A DNA stretch of 64,000 nucleotides from Anaerolineales bacterium (GCA_020343875.1 CP070811.1:4596205-4660204); one strand, 5' to 3'. Shown: positions 33,294-41,959, counted from the stretch's first letter. Numbers and translations: made by a program. Notes: generated by a model not told the origin, from the letters alone.

Positions 33294-33866
33294 TTAGTGT
33301 ACCACGGTGCCTATCAGATATAGGGCCGGGTAGAAGAAAACCCAGACCAGGTCTACGTAGTGCCAGTAGATGGCGCAGGCCTCAACACCCCAGTGTCGCT
33401 CGCCTGAATAATGCCCTTTGCGACCATTGTTCCAGACGATGAGGATAAAGATAATGCCGCTCAACACGTGCAGAGCATGCATACCTGTCATCCCGTAGAG
33501 CACCGCGCCGTAGGCTCCGTGCCATGGCTTGATGTGCCCGCTCCATTCAAAACCTACTACGCCGATCAGGAAAATAACGCCCAGGATAGCCGTGACCAAA
33601 AGGCTTTCGAGGAAGGTCTTGCGGTCGTCGTGCGCGATGGCCGTCTCTGCCCGGTTCATGAAGAAACTGCTGATGAGCAGGACGGCGGTGATGGTCAGGC
33701 CCAGGGCCTGATCCAGATCAGGGCGACTGTTACCCCAAAGGTAAAATCGAGCCGCCAGCAAACCACCGAATAGGAAGGCCTCGGAGATGAAGAACAACCA
33801 TAATCCCAGGCGGTTGCTGCGGAGTTGTTGCTGATATGCTTCAAGGGTTGATGTGATGGCGCTCAT
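33294..33866 (-). CDS. coxC: Cytochrome c oxidase subunit III
   Basis: A 190-residue protein with five membrane segments. Signatures are LRSNRLGLWLFFISEAFLFG (about 14-34), ALYGMTGMHALHVLSG-type (residues about 122-137) and the C-terminal HWGVEACAIYWHYVDLVWVFFYPALYL. The shorter, five-segment form is common in bacterial caa3 operons. Its ATG overlaps the subunit IV stop by one base. It stabilises subunit I. Confidence 0.96.
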   Translation of the reverse strand: MSAITSTLEAYQQQLRSNRLGLWLFFISEAFLFGGLLAARFYLWGNSRPDLDQALGLTITAVLLISSFFMNRAETAIAHDDRKTFLESLLVTAILGVIFLIGVVGFEWSGHIKPWHGAYGAVLYGMTGMHALHVLSGIIFILIVWNNGRKGHYSGERHWGVEACAIYWHYVDLVWVFFYPALYLIGTVVH

Positions 33867-34231
33867 TAGTGTCTCTCCTCAGACCAAACACGGGTTACGT
33901 GCATAAAGTATTGCACAATCAGCCCCGCCTTGAACAAGCCAAGGATGAGCAAGATAACCACCGAAGACCAGGCAACACCTACCACGTACTCCACGGCGGT
34001 CAACACGGCCAGGCCAGCCAATATGATCGCTCCCAGGCGATAGGCAGAAGTGCGCTTGGCCAACAGAGCCGGATCCATAGCCGGTTCTTCTATTTCCCTT
34101 TCTGGGATGTCAAGGGGGTATTCTCGTCGAACGATTATGCCGAAGAAGGCCAAGCTGCCTCCCAACATAAGAATTCCCACCAGTATCGAAAGTCCGGTTA
34201 AAACCAGGCTGGCTTGAGTGATGCTTATCAT
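33866..34231 (-). CDS. coxD: Prokaryotic cytochrome c oxidase subunit IV-like protein
   Basis: A 121-residue protein with three hydrophobic segments (about 8-32, 65-85 and 88-110). The C-terminal part (VILLILGLFKAGLIVQYFMHVTRVWSEER) is the typical COX4_pro pattern. Between segments one and two there is a longer polar loop (DIPEREIEEPAMDPAL). It lies between subunits I and III as in other caa3 operons. Confidence 0.88.
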   Translation of the reverse strand: MISITQASLVLTGLSILVGILMLGGSLAFFGIIVRREYPLDIPEREIEEPAMDPALLAKRTSAYRLGAIILAGLAVLTAVEYVVGVAWSSVVILLILGLFKAGLIVQYFMHVTRVWSEERH

Positions 34232-34248
34232 AGGCTATCTCCTGTCAA

Positions 34249-34276
34249 ACGTAATGCGTGGGATGTAAAGCGTAAC
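34249..34276. repeat. Short 7-base-phased repeat between subunit I and IV genes
   Basis: ACGTAAT, GCGTGGG, ATGTAAA and GCGTAAC follow one another in 7-base steps and resemble the array at 29710. Confidence 0.45.
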
Positions 34277-34282
34277 ATATGT

Positions 34283-36172
34283 TTATTCAGGCGCACCAGA
34301 TGCACCGACCGGGCTCATTCTGGCGTACACCGAGCCGGGCAGACCATAATCGTAGGGCTCACCCACGATGACGACGGGCCTGGCATAGCTTTCCTCCGGG
34401 ATAGGGGAGGGAATCTGCCATTCCGGTGAGCGGGATCTCCAGGGATTGGATTCGGCTACCTCTTGTGATCGTGCGCTGGTGATCAGATTGTAGAGCATAA
34501 TCAGTACCGAGAACGCGATCACGAAGCCGGCGATGGTGATCAACAATTGGCCGGTGTCGATGCCCAGAGCCGGGTCGTAGTCAACGATGCGTCGTCGCAT
34601 GCCCAGCAGCCCAATTCGCATCTGCCCAAGGCTCTGGAGCCAGAAGCCAGGAGTCATGAGCCAGAAGTGCAGCTTGCCCAAAGTCTCGTTGTATTTGCGC
34701 CCGGTCACCTTTGGGAACCAGTAGTAGACCGCCGCAAAGAAGGGGAAGACGAAGCCGCCGAACATGGTGGCGTGGAAGTGTCCAACCACCCAGTAGGTGT
34801 CGTGCAGGAACATGTCGGTGCTCACGGTTGCATTAGGGGGACCACTGAGACCACCAATCAGGAAAACGGAGATGGCGGCCAGCACGAAGAGCATAGGGGT
34901 GGGGAAGGAAAGCTTTCCCTGCCAGATAGTCGCCACCCAACTGAAGAACTTGACCCCGGTGGGCACGGCAACCAACATGGTGCTGAACATCATGGGCACC
35001 CGCAGGCTCGATTCGATGCCAGCAACAAACATATGATGTCCCCAAACCAGGAACCCGACCAGAGCGATGGCCATGCTGGACATAGCGATCCACTTGTAGC
35101 CGAAGAGCGGTTTGCGGGCGAATACCGGCAGTAATTCGCTGATGATACCCAGTCCCGGCAACACGAAGACATAAACCGCCGGATGCGAGTAAAACCAGAA
35201 GAGGTGCTGGAACAAAACGGGCGCCCCTGGTGTTGAGCCCAAAATGATGGCCTCATTGGTCAGACTGGGATCGAAGAAGCCCATACCCAGCAAGCGCTGC
35301 ACTACCACCATCAAGAATGAAAGGCCAATCAGCTGGGTGGCGGTCAGCTGGATGATTGAGGTGGCCAACATAGCCCATACAAAGATGGGCATGCGGAACA
35401 AGGTCATGCCCGGAGCGCGCATGCGCAGAGTGGTGACGATCAAGTTGACTGCCCCCAGGATGGAGGACAGGCCGATGAAGTAAACGCCCAGGAAGAAGAG
35501 TTGTACTCCCATTGGTGCCTGAGCGCTGAGGGGCGGATAGCCGGTCCAGCCAGTGTTCCAGCCGCCGACCACCATACCGGCAAGGACCAACAATGCACCC
35601 GGGACGTTGACCCAATAGCCCAGAGCATTCAGGCGAGGAAAGGCCATATCCGAAGCCCCAATCATCAGGGGTACCAGATAGTTAGCCATGCCGCCAACCC
35701 CAAGCAGGATGGAGGCAATCATGACGATACCATGAGCGCTCATGTACGTGTTATAGGTAGCGGCATCCAGGAACTGGATACCGGAATGGGCCAGCTCAAG
35801 CCGGAAAACCATGGCCAGTGAACCGGCTACCAGTAGCAACAGGATGCCGGTGACTGTATATTGGACGCCGATCACCTTGTGACTGTAGTCCACCCCAAAA
35901 TAGCGGGTCCAGGCAGGCTTGCCTTCAGGCGGGCCGTGACGCATTGGCGTTTCTTCCCCCCGCGTCCATTTGAACCAATCACTGAAGACACCAGCGCCTA
36001 TTAGAAGACCAATAGCTCCGACCAAGGCACCTACCACGACAATGGGCTCGGCCTCCCAGGCTGGCCGCCCTCCGAGTAGCCGGATGACTATCACCAAACC
36101 CATACCAAGGGCTGTGCCGATGATTTGGGCGATGAGCCCTTTGACAATTCCTAGCGCGAGAACTGTTCTCAT
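34283..36172 (-). CDS. coxA: Cytochrome c oxidase subunit I, A2 type
   Basis: A 629-residue protein with two extra N-terminal hydrophobic segments (about 5-32 and 41-63) before the usual twelve helices. The low-spin heme region is MSAHGIVMI. The CuB/tyrosine segment is YSHPAVYVFVLPGLGIISE and the CuB histidines are WGHHMFVAG. The heme a3/a ligand pair is HFHATMFGG. YSHP replaces the glutamate-bearing GHPEV of A1 enzymes, which is the A2-family D-channel signature. It reduces oxygen to water while pumping protons. The gene lies 87 bases after the subunit II gene; the gap carries repeats. Confidence 0.97.
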   Translation of the reverse strand: MRTVLALGIVKGLIAQIIGTALGMGLVIVIRLLGGRPAWEAEPIVVVGALVGAIGLLIGAGVFSDWFKWTRGEETPMRHGPPEGKPAWTRYFGVDYSHKVIGVQYTVTGILLLLVAGSLAMVFRLELAHSGIQFLDAATYNTYMSAHGIVMIASILLGVGGMANYLVPLMIGASDMAFPRLNALGYWVNVPGALLVLAGMVVGGWNTGWTGYPPLSAQAPMGVQLFFLGVYFIGLSSILGAVNLIVTTLRMRAPGMTLFRMPIFVWAMLATSIIQLTATQLIGLSFLMVVVQRLLGMGFFDPSLTNEAIILGSTPGAPVLFQHLFWFYSHPAVYVFVLPGLGIISELLPVFARKPLFGYKWIAMSSMAIALVGFLVWGHHMFVAGIESSLRVPMMFSTMLVAVPTGVKFFSWVATIWQGKLSFPTPMLFVLAAISVFLIGGLSGPPNATVSTDMFLHDTYWVVGHFHATMFGGFVFPFFAAVYYWFPKVTGRKYNETLGKLHFWLMTPGFWLQSLGQMRIGLLGMRRRIVDYDPALGIDTGQLLITIAGFVIAFSVLIMLYNLITSARSQEVAESNPWRSRSPEWQIPSPIPEESYARPVVIVGEPYDYGLPGSVYARMSPVGASGAPE

Positions 36173-36190
36173 ACGCTCCTCCTTACTGTT

Positions 36191-36251
36191 AGCAAATCAA
36201 CAAGTCGGTAACTTAACAAGTCAACCAGTTGGATAATCTAACAGGTTGACT
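36191..36251. repeat. Degenerate 7-base-phased repeats between subunit II and I genes
   Basis: AACAAGTC occurs twice (near 36199 and 36215) among related heptamers such as AACCAGT and AACAGGT. It resembles CAGCAAG/CCAGCAA units at 53338. Confidence 0.5.
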
Positions 36252-36259
36252 CTTGGGCG

Positions 36260-37270
36260 TTACTCTTCTCCGAGACTCTTGATGTACTCAACCAGTGCTG
36301 CAACTTCTTCTTGGGACAGAGAGTCTTTGTAGGTCGGCGGCATCACATTGGGAAACCCTTTGGTGATCTGAGCCGCCGGGTCAAGGATTGACTGCTGCAG
36401 ATATTCTTCATCCACCAAGACGCTGCTGCCGTCCTCCAAGGCCTCTTGCGTACCGTACAGGCCTAGCCAAGTTGGCCCGACCCGCTGGCTACCATCGACA
36501 GAGTGACAGCCGATGCAACCCTGCAGCTGGGCAATCTGAGCGCCCAACTCGGAACCCGTCGCTGACGGCTGGGGAGCTGTCTGCTGGGCAACCCATGCCT
36601 CAAAGTCAGCTGGCTGCATAACGTTCACCGTTGCCAGCATACTGTGGTGCCCAGTGCCGCACAGTTCGGCACAGCGGATTTTATATTGGCCTGTCTCCGT
36701 GGGTGTGACCCGCAAGGTTGTGGTCTTGCCGGGCACAGCGTCTTGCTTTACCCGAAACTCAGGCACCCAAAAGGAATGGATCACGTCGGTGGCCGTAAGC
36801 TTGAAGAGGATCTGGCGGCCTTGTGGCAGGTTCAACTCCGCCGAACTGATGCCGTATTCAGGGTAGTCGAAGCGCCACGCAAATTGTTGAGCCGTGACTT
36901 CGATCACCATTTCGTCGGGGCTGGCTGCGGTGATGTCGGCCAGCTGCCGGGCGCCCAGAAAGGAGAAGAAAAGCACGGCAGCCAGGGGGGCTACGGTCCA
37001 GGCTATCTCCAATTTCGTGTTCCCGTGGATGTTAGCGCCGTCGCCGGTGTCCCCACGTTTGCGTCGGAAGACGACGATGCTATATACCATAAATACTACG
37101 ATTAAGGAGAATAGAAAGGCAATAACCTGGATATGCAACCCAAACAGGCGATCTACTTGCTGGCCTTCTGCACTTGCGACGGGGGGCAACAACTGTGCGC
37201 TTTCCAATCCGAAGGTCACTATTGCGGTGACAATGGCAACCAGCACGGCGACAATGATGAAATGTCTCAT
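36260..37270 (-). CDS. coxB: Cytochrome c oxidase subunit II fused to cytochrome c (caa3 type)
   Basis: A 336-residue protein. An N-terminal signal/membrane segment and a second one (about 45-68) precede the cupredoxin domain. CuA ligands lie in CAELCGTGHHSM (Cys, Cys+4, His+8, Met+11) and an upstream VIHSFWVPEF. A C-terminal cytochrome c domain (about 255-330) has CIGCHS and a distal Met in FPNVMPPTY. Electrons pass from the cytochrome to CuA and on to subunit I. It is 36 bases downstream of the degenerate receiver gene. Confidence 0.97.
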   Translation of the reverse strand: MRHFIIVAVLVAIVTAIVTFGLESAQLLPPVASAEGQQVDRLFGLHIQVIAFLFSLIVVFMVYSIVVFRRKRGDTGDGANIHGNTKLEIAWTVAPLAAVLFFSFLGARQLADITAASPDEMVIEVTAQQFAWRFDYPEYGISSAELNLPQGRQILFKLTATDVIHSFWVPEFRVKQDAVPGKTTTLRVTPTETGQYKIRCAELCGTGHHSMLATVNVMQPADFEAWVAQQTAPQPSATGSELGAQIAQLQGCIGCHSVDGSQRVGPTWLGLYGTQEALEDGSSVLVDEEYLQQSILDPAAQITKGFPNVMPPTYKDSLSQEEVAALVEYIKSLGEE

Positions 37271-37306
37271 ATTAACTCTCCTTGGTCGCGTTGGGTTAAT
37301 CTTCTG

Positions 37307-37699
37307 TTACTTAGAAACACTTTCCGACGGCTCAGTGTCTGTACCCTCCCCCGCCTGCCACTGGATGGCAGTTGCCTGGATAGCTGTCATCAAGTCGTCT
37401 ACTGTGGCCTGGTCCACCTGATGCCGACGGTACACCCGCATTGTTCCGTCGGTAGGGCTGATGCGAATGATTGAGGAGCAGACTTCCTCCAGCAGGCGAA
37501 AGGTGCTGCTGCGGACAATCTCTGGCCCTGCAATGAGCAACAGAACGTGGGGGCGCAGGGATTTGGCCTGGGAATAAGCCGAATCCAAGTCGCGGTACAC
37601 ACCTACAATCTCTACAGCAGGGTGCTGGCCCAATGCAGCCCGGAGACCTTGGTCAAACAGCGGGTATTGTGACAGGATCATTATGTGCTTTTGGCTCAC
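37307..37699 (-). CDS. Degenerate receiver-domain protein at the head of the oxidase operon
   Basis: A 130-residue protein starting at a GTG with GGAGG upstream. It has a receiver-like beginning (MSQKHIMILSQYPLFDQGLRAALG) as in NarL regulators. The position of the phospho-acceptor Asp reads HVLLLIAGP, with no Asp, and the acidic pair is absent. There is no helix-turn-helix; a C-terminal segment includes a YRRHQVDQATVDDL helix. It is therefore probably not phosphorylated and may act as a partner or signal-binding protein. It lies first in the operon, behind the promoter at 37781-37808. Confidence 0.7.
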   Translation of the reverse strand: MSQKHIMILSQYPLFDQGLRAALGQHPAVEIVGVYRDLDSAYSQAKSLRPHVLLLIAGPEIVRSSTFRLLEEVCSSIIRISPTDGTMRVYRRHQVDQATVDDLMTAIQATAIQWQAGEGTDTEPSESVSK

Positions 37700-37774
37700 A
37701 GGTTGCCTCCATCAAGCAGGGAGGAGGGAAAATAGGGGATCTGCCGCCAATCCCCTGCTTCGTTTTTCTCTTAC

Positions 37775-37798
37775 AGATATATTTTACCTTATATATCT
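37775..37798. promoter_or_regulatory. Perfect inverted repeat overlapping the oxidase operon promoter
   Basis: AGATATAT (37775-37782) and ATATATCT (37791-37798) are perfect 8-base arms around an 8-base spacer. The repeat covers the -10 and most of the spacer of the minus-strand promoter, as expected for an operator. Confidence 0.55.
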
Positions 37799-37808
37799 AT
37801 TTTGTCCA
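37781..37808 (-). promoter_or_regulatory. Promoter for the oxidase operon
   Basis: On the minus strand, TGGACA (37808-37803) and TAAAAT (37786-37781) are separated by 16 bases, 82 bases before the GTG of the degenerate receiver gene. Confidence 0.55.
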
Positions 37809-37920
37809 TCCTTCGAGAGGCGATTTGGTGGGTGATTTACAGACAGGCAAAGGATGAAGTCAGGGTGACACCGATCACCCTAATGGGTGAGATGAGAGGT
37901 GGTCGTTTGGGGAGAGGGAC

Positions 37921-38559
37921 TTAGGAAAAGAGGCGTCGTGCGTAGGCGGCCACTTCGCTACGATTGCGCAATTCCAGTTTTTCGAGGATGCTGCGTACGT
38001 GGGTCTTGACGGTGTTTTCAGTGATCGTCAGCGCTTCGGCAATCTGACGGTTGCTGGCGCCCCGGGCCAGCAAATCGAACACATCCTGTTCTCGGGAGGT
38101 CAAGGGCAATTCAGGTGGGGGGGCCAGGACTCCTCCACTGCGCAGGGCTTTCATCAGGCGGAAGGTCATGGCTGGCGAGATCATGGCCTCGCCAGCATGT
38201 ACACGACTTATGGCCTCCAGAAGCTCATCAGCATCGGCATTCTTGAGAATGTATCCCCGCGCCCCAGCCTGGATAGCGGCAAAGAGGTTTTCTTCCTCTT
38301 CGGAGACGGTGAGCATCAAGATGCGGGTCTGGGGCATGCGTTCTACCAAGCGTCGCGTGGCTTCAACCCCGCCAATCCCTGGCATCTTCACGTCCATCAA
38401 CACCACGTCTGGTCGCAGTTTGGGGACCAGCTGCAGGGCCTCTTCCCCGCTGGCTGCCTCGCCGATTACCTCTAATTCAGGTTCGCTATGCAATAAGCTG
38501 ACCAATCCCTGGCGGAATAGGGTATGATTGTCTACAATCAACAGGCGAATGAATGCCAT
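37921..38559 (-). CDS. NarL/LuxR-type response regulator
   Basis: A 212-residue regulator. The receiver (1-120) has VDNHTLF, acceptor Asp in DVVLMDVKMPGIGG (about 55), Thr in MLTVS and Lys in YILKNAD. The LuxR-type output domain (about 148-207) reads LTSREQDVFDLLARGASNRQIAEAL and ENTVKTHVRSIL. It lies 3 bases after the stop of the histidine kinase gene. Its position directly upstream of the oxidase operon makes control of that operon plausible. A small inverted repeat (AGGGTGA/TCACCCT, 37862-37881) follows it and may end the transcript. Confidence 0.95.
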   Translation of the reverse strand: MAFIRLLIVDNHTLFRQGLVSLLHSEPELEVIGEAASGEEALQLVPKLRPDVVLMDVKMPGIGGVEATRRLVERMPQTRILMLTVSEEEENLFAAIQAGARGYILKNADADELLEAISRVHAGEAMISPAMTFRLMKALRSGGVLAPPPELPLTSREQDVFDLLARGASNRQIAEALTITENTVKTHVRSILEKLELRNRSEVAAYARRLFS

Positions 38560-38562
38560 TTC

Positions 38563-40455
38563 TCACTTGCCTTTCGGTGCAGTGCCTGGTGGCTGCGTAG
38601 CATCTAAGGAGGGCGCAGTATCCAGAGGATAAGTAACTATGGGATTTGAGATACCTGCCCTGACCTGCAAGCGGGTGCCCTGGCCGGGCACGGAATGTAC
38701 AGACAATTGGCCGCCCATTGCTTCGGCTCGTTCTTGCAGGATGCGCAAGCCAAAGTGTTTGAGGGCATCTGGCGAGACCGTGTCCCGATCATATGCTTCC
38801 GGCGATATGCCCCTCCCGTCATCTTCTACGTCCAAGACAGTCTCTTCTGGCCCGGCCCGCAACCGAACCCAGGCGTGTTGGGCTTGAGCGTGCTGGTGTA
38901 CATTGGCCAGGGCTTCCTGGACAATGCGGAACAGATGAACTTCATCTTGGGGTTGCAGACATGGCTCGCCCTCCACAACCAGAGAGACATCCAGCCCGGT
39001 ACGGTTGCCAAAAGCCAGTACGTATTCATGCAGGCTTGCGAGCAAGCTCCCTCCATTCTCCGGGAACCAGCGCAAGTCCTGGATGGTCAGCCTCGCCTCA
39101 GCATACAGGTCCTGAACGGCTTCCCTCATCTCCTGGAGCATCGCCTGAGCTTCGCCCCGTTGTTCGCGGGCCAAGAGGCGATCTACTTGCTGAATCTTGA
39201 AGTTGAGGAAGCCAAGCGACTGCGCCAGACCATCGTGAAGCTCTCGGGCCAGCCGGTTGCGCTCTTCGAGTATGGCCTGGTTTTCGAGCTCAGAGTAAAG
39301 CTGGCTGTTGCGAATCATCAGAGCTATCATACTAGAAGCCACTTTCAGGAAAGCTCGCTGGGCAGAGGTGAAGGGATGTGGGCCAGCTAGCACCAGAGCT
39401 CCCGTGGCGAGTCCTTCTGCCGTCAGGGGAATAGAAATCAGGTGTTCTGCGTTTTGAGAACTGGTGGTGGTGACTGTATCAGCATCGACTAGTGCCTGCT
39501 GGGCCGGAAAAACGAGGTGAGGGAGGGGTTCCTTCTCAGGCCAGGCGGCAATGGGAACTAATGCTGGTCTATCGCGTTCTCTTGACGTCAGAAATATGCC
39601 GCCTGCCTGAGCGTGCTGCGCCACGGCTACGTCCGCCAAGATGTGCTCCAGGGTTACCCTCAGCCCCTCCCGCAGGCTCGCAGCCTGTTCCATACGGTGC
39701 AGCATCTGCAACTCTCGTGCTCTCAGGCGAGCGTGATCCAGGGCCACTGACAACACAGATGCCATCGACTCCAGCACCTGGCGTGTGCTGGCGGACAGGT
39801 CCTGCTGCGTGAACAAATACACGTTGAGCAGTGCCAGGGGGGGACGTTCGGTGGACAGGGGCAGACAGATCACAGAGTTGGCTGTTGGCTGCAAATGTGT
39901 CTGGGGCAGGTGGAATTGCATGGGGCAGTCTTGATGGGCTGTGGCTTCCAAAGACTCACACCTGCCACAGTACAGCTCACTGCCCGCAATGACCAGCCGC
40001 GCCGCCAGAATTTCTCTCTCCTCTGCGCGCAGGCCGCGGGTACCCGCCAACGTCCATGGCCCCTCGGGCTGTTCACGCAGAATCAAGCTGGTGCCCACCG
40101 GCTGGACAATCTGCTCAGGCATTTCCAGGGTAATGTTAATCAGCGCCTCCATGTCGGTGGCCCTGGCTGCCTGGCGGCTTATCTGGTACAGGGAATGGAG
40201 ATGGGCCCTGGCTTCATCACGCTTTCGGACCCATCGAGCGAACCAGCCCAGGGCAAGCCAAATTACGAGTGGGCCGATTGTCCCATAGGGCAACACCTGC
40301 CACAAGAAATGCTGGAACCATGGGGTTGGGCTGAGCCAGGTGTGGACCAGAGACTGGTGGACCACGACCAGCAAGAAAGCAGTGATGGGCAAGATATAGC
40401 GCAGCATTCGGGCCCTGCGGTAGAGGGGGCTGGCCCAATTGTGTGAATCCTTCAT
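38563..40455 (-). CDS. Membrane histidine kinase with GAF domains and Cys-rich insert
   Basis: A 630-residue protein. Two N-terminal membrane segments (about 18-36 and 50-70) are followed by a first GAF-like domain (about 95-240) containing CGRCESLEATAHQDC, then a second GAF domain (about 260-395). The HisKA_3 domain has the phosphorylated His in LARELHDGLAQS (about 415). A HATPase domain (IVQEALANVHQHAQA, DDGRGIS, GLRILQERAEAMGG) ends near 600, and a Pro/Thr-rich tail follows. The three Cys could bind a metal, an Fe-S cluster or sense redox state. It forms a two-component system with the gene at 37921. Confidence 0.94.
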   Translation of the reverse strand: MKDSHNWASPLYRRARMLRYILPITAFLLVVVHQSLVHTWLSPTPWFQHFLWQVLPYGTIGPLVIWLALGWFARWVRKRDEARAHLHSLYQISRQAARATDMEALINITLEMPEQIVQPVGTSLILREQPEGPWTLAGTRGLRAEEREILAARLVIAGSELYCGRCESLEATAHQDCPMQFHLPQTHLQPTANSVICLPLSTERPPLALLNVYLFTQQDLSASTRQVLESMASVLSVALDHARLRARELQMLHRMEQAASLREGLRVTLEHILADVAVAQHAQAGGIFLTSRERDRPALVPIAAWPEKEPLPHLVFPAQQALVDADTVTTTSSQNAEHLISIPLTAEGLATGALVLAGPHPFTSAQRAFLKVASSMIALMIRNSQLYSELENQAILEERNRLARELHDGLAQSLGFLNFKIQQVDRLLAREQRGEAQAMLQEMREAVQDLYAEARLTIQDLRWFPENGGSLLASLHEYVLAFGNRTGLDVSLVVEGEPCLQPQDEVHLFRIVQEALANVHQHAQAQHAWVRLRAGPEETVLDVEDDGRGISPEAYDRDTVSPDALKHFGLRILQERAEAMGGQLSVHSVPGQGTRLQVRAGISNPIVTYPLDTAPSLDATQPPGTAPKGK

Positions 40456-40516
40456 GGCACTGTTTCTCTACGTCTCCTGGCTATCCTTCCCCAACTGCTG
40501 ACACCTATAGCTACTC

Positions 40517-40545
40517 ATTTTAACATACCTGATTGCCACTGCCAA
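40517..40545 (-). promoter_or_regulatory. Promoter for the kinase/regulator operon
   Basis: On the minus strand, TTGGCA (40545-40540) and TAAAAT (40522-40517) are separated by 17 bases, 62 bases before the kinase start. Confidence 0.6.
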
Positions 40546-40564
40546 TTCTCGGATAAGGGGTATG

Positions 40565-41959
40565 CTACTTGCTGGTGATCGGGGAGGAGATGGCTTGAAG
40601 GGGCATAGCCTGTGCGTCCCGAGCCCGCAGGTCTCGCAGGACGGGCCGGCTGCGATACCACAGCCAGGCCGTCTGGGCCAGGCTTCCAATGCCAAAGCCT
40701 GCCATGCCGATGAAAAGTCCAGTTACCTGTCCCCAGCCTACCCCGGCCGCAAGAATTGCACTGCTGGCGAGCAAGAAGATGGCAACTGCCTCGGTGATGG
40801 CGCGAGTGCGGCGCTTGTGCATAATCGCGCCCTGATACCAGCTTTGGAGCGCGTTCAGTCCTGGTATCGGCAGAGCGATCCATAGACTTAGATGCGCCAT
40901 GGTGGCCAGTTGCGGTGTCAGCGCCGAAAGATGCTTAAACCACATGATTGACAGCGGTGTGCTGGCTATGGCCAGTAGCAAGAGGGTTGTCAGTATGCTC
41001 AACCAGGTGGCAAAGCGGTGTAGGCTGTGAGTCGACTTAGGCTCGTCCAGGAGCGCAACCACAACTTCGTTGTAGGCAATACCCAGGCTGCGATGCATGA
41101 AGATCAGCCCAGAGACAATCGGCCACACCGCGAGGGATTCCAGCGCCTGGGGCATACGACTCAACGCTGCACTGCCGATAGGTTGCACCAGTAAGTTCAG
41201 CAGCGAGGTCATAGCCAGGGGGATGTAAAAGGCCATCAGATCGGTGAAGGTCAGCGGCGACTCGATAGGTGCCGCCCGCTTGAGTTGATTTCGGAGCACA
41301 GGACGCACGCACAAGCCTGAATAGATTGCCTCAATGATGACCCCGGCAATGACGGTGCTGGTGGCAACCACAATGCCAGGGATGGTACCTTGCAGATAGC
41401 CCACGGTCAGTACCACGCCATCGGCGCCCAGCCGGAGTATCGTCCCCAAGCCCACTGCTCGTGAGTGACCGAAGCGGATCAGCACGCCCTGGTTGAAGCG
41501 CCGGTAGGCGATAGCCCACGTCCAAGGTGTCATAATCATCAAGCCTACCCGGGCTGGCTCGAGAATCTCCGGTGGTGCTCCGATCACTTCTGCCACGACC
41601 ACGTAGTAAAGTGGCGTAAAAGCAACCAGCACGTGGAGTGTGGTCAACAGAGCCCCCGCGCGCATCATAAAGCGACGCAACTTGAGGTACGAGTCCCAGT
41701 CCTTGCTGAGAGCGGTTGAAGCCGCCAGCAGCATAATGATGGGCGACTCGACAAGCAGCGCCAGGGGAAAGACAACCCCGCCGTAGGCCGCCAGATGGAT
41801 CTTGGGTTCGGCCAGCCGGGCCACGATGGCGCTTATGGCCGGGAGTTCGGCACCCATTAGCAGCCAACTGGCGGCCAGTGGCCACCAGGTCTGCGCAACC
41901 CGCCGCAATGGTAATGATTCATGATAGGTTGAGTGGTGGCTGCCATTATATGGGTTCAA
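40565..41959 (-). CDS. MOP-superfamily-like polytopic transporter (ANK/MATE-like)
   Basis: A 464-residue membrane protein with about twelve hydrophobic segments. Local features such as ASWLLMGAELPAISAIVARL (start), LVESPIIMLLAASTALSKDW, and the conserved-looking GIAYNEVVVALLDEP and ALQSWYQGAIM resemble the ANKH-like branch of the MOP flippase superfamily rather than classical MATE pumps. The start is a TTG with AGGAG upstream. The substrate is unknown; a lipid-linked or small organic solute is possible. It lies between a two-component system and a divergent phosphatase gene. Confidence 0.75.
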   Translation of the reverse strand: MNPYNGSHHSTYHESLPLRRVAQTWWPLAASWLLMGAELPAISAIVARLAEPKIHLAAYGGVVFPLALLVESPIIMLLAASTALSKDWDSYLKLRRFMMRAGALLTTLHVLVAFTPLYYVVVAEVIGAPPEILEPARVGLMIMTPWTWAIAYRRFNQGVLIRFGHSRAVGLGTILRLGADGVVLTVGYLQGTIPGIVVATSTVIAGVIIEAIYSGLCVRPVLRNQLKRAAPIESPLTFTDLMAFYIPLAMTSLLNLLVQPIGSAALSRMPQALESLAVWPIVSGLIFMHRSLGIAYNEVVVALLDEPKSTHSLHRFATWLSILTTLLLLAIASTPLSIMWFKHLSALTPQLATMAHLSLWIALPIPGLNALQSWYQGAIMHKRRTRAITEAVAIFLLASSAILAAGVGWGQVTGLFIGMAGFGIGSLAQTAWLWYRSRPVLRDLRARDAQAMPLQAISSPITSK

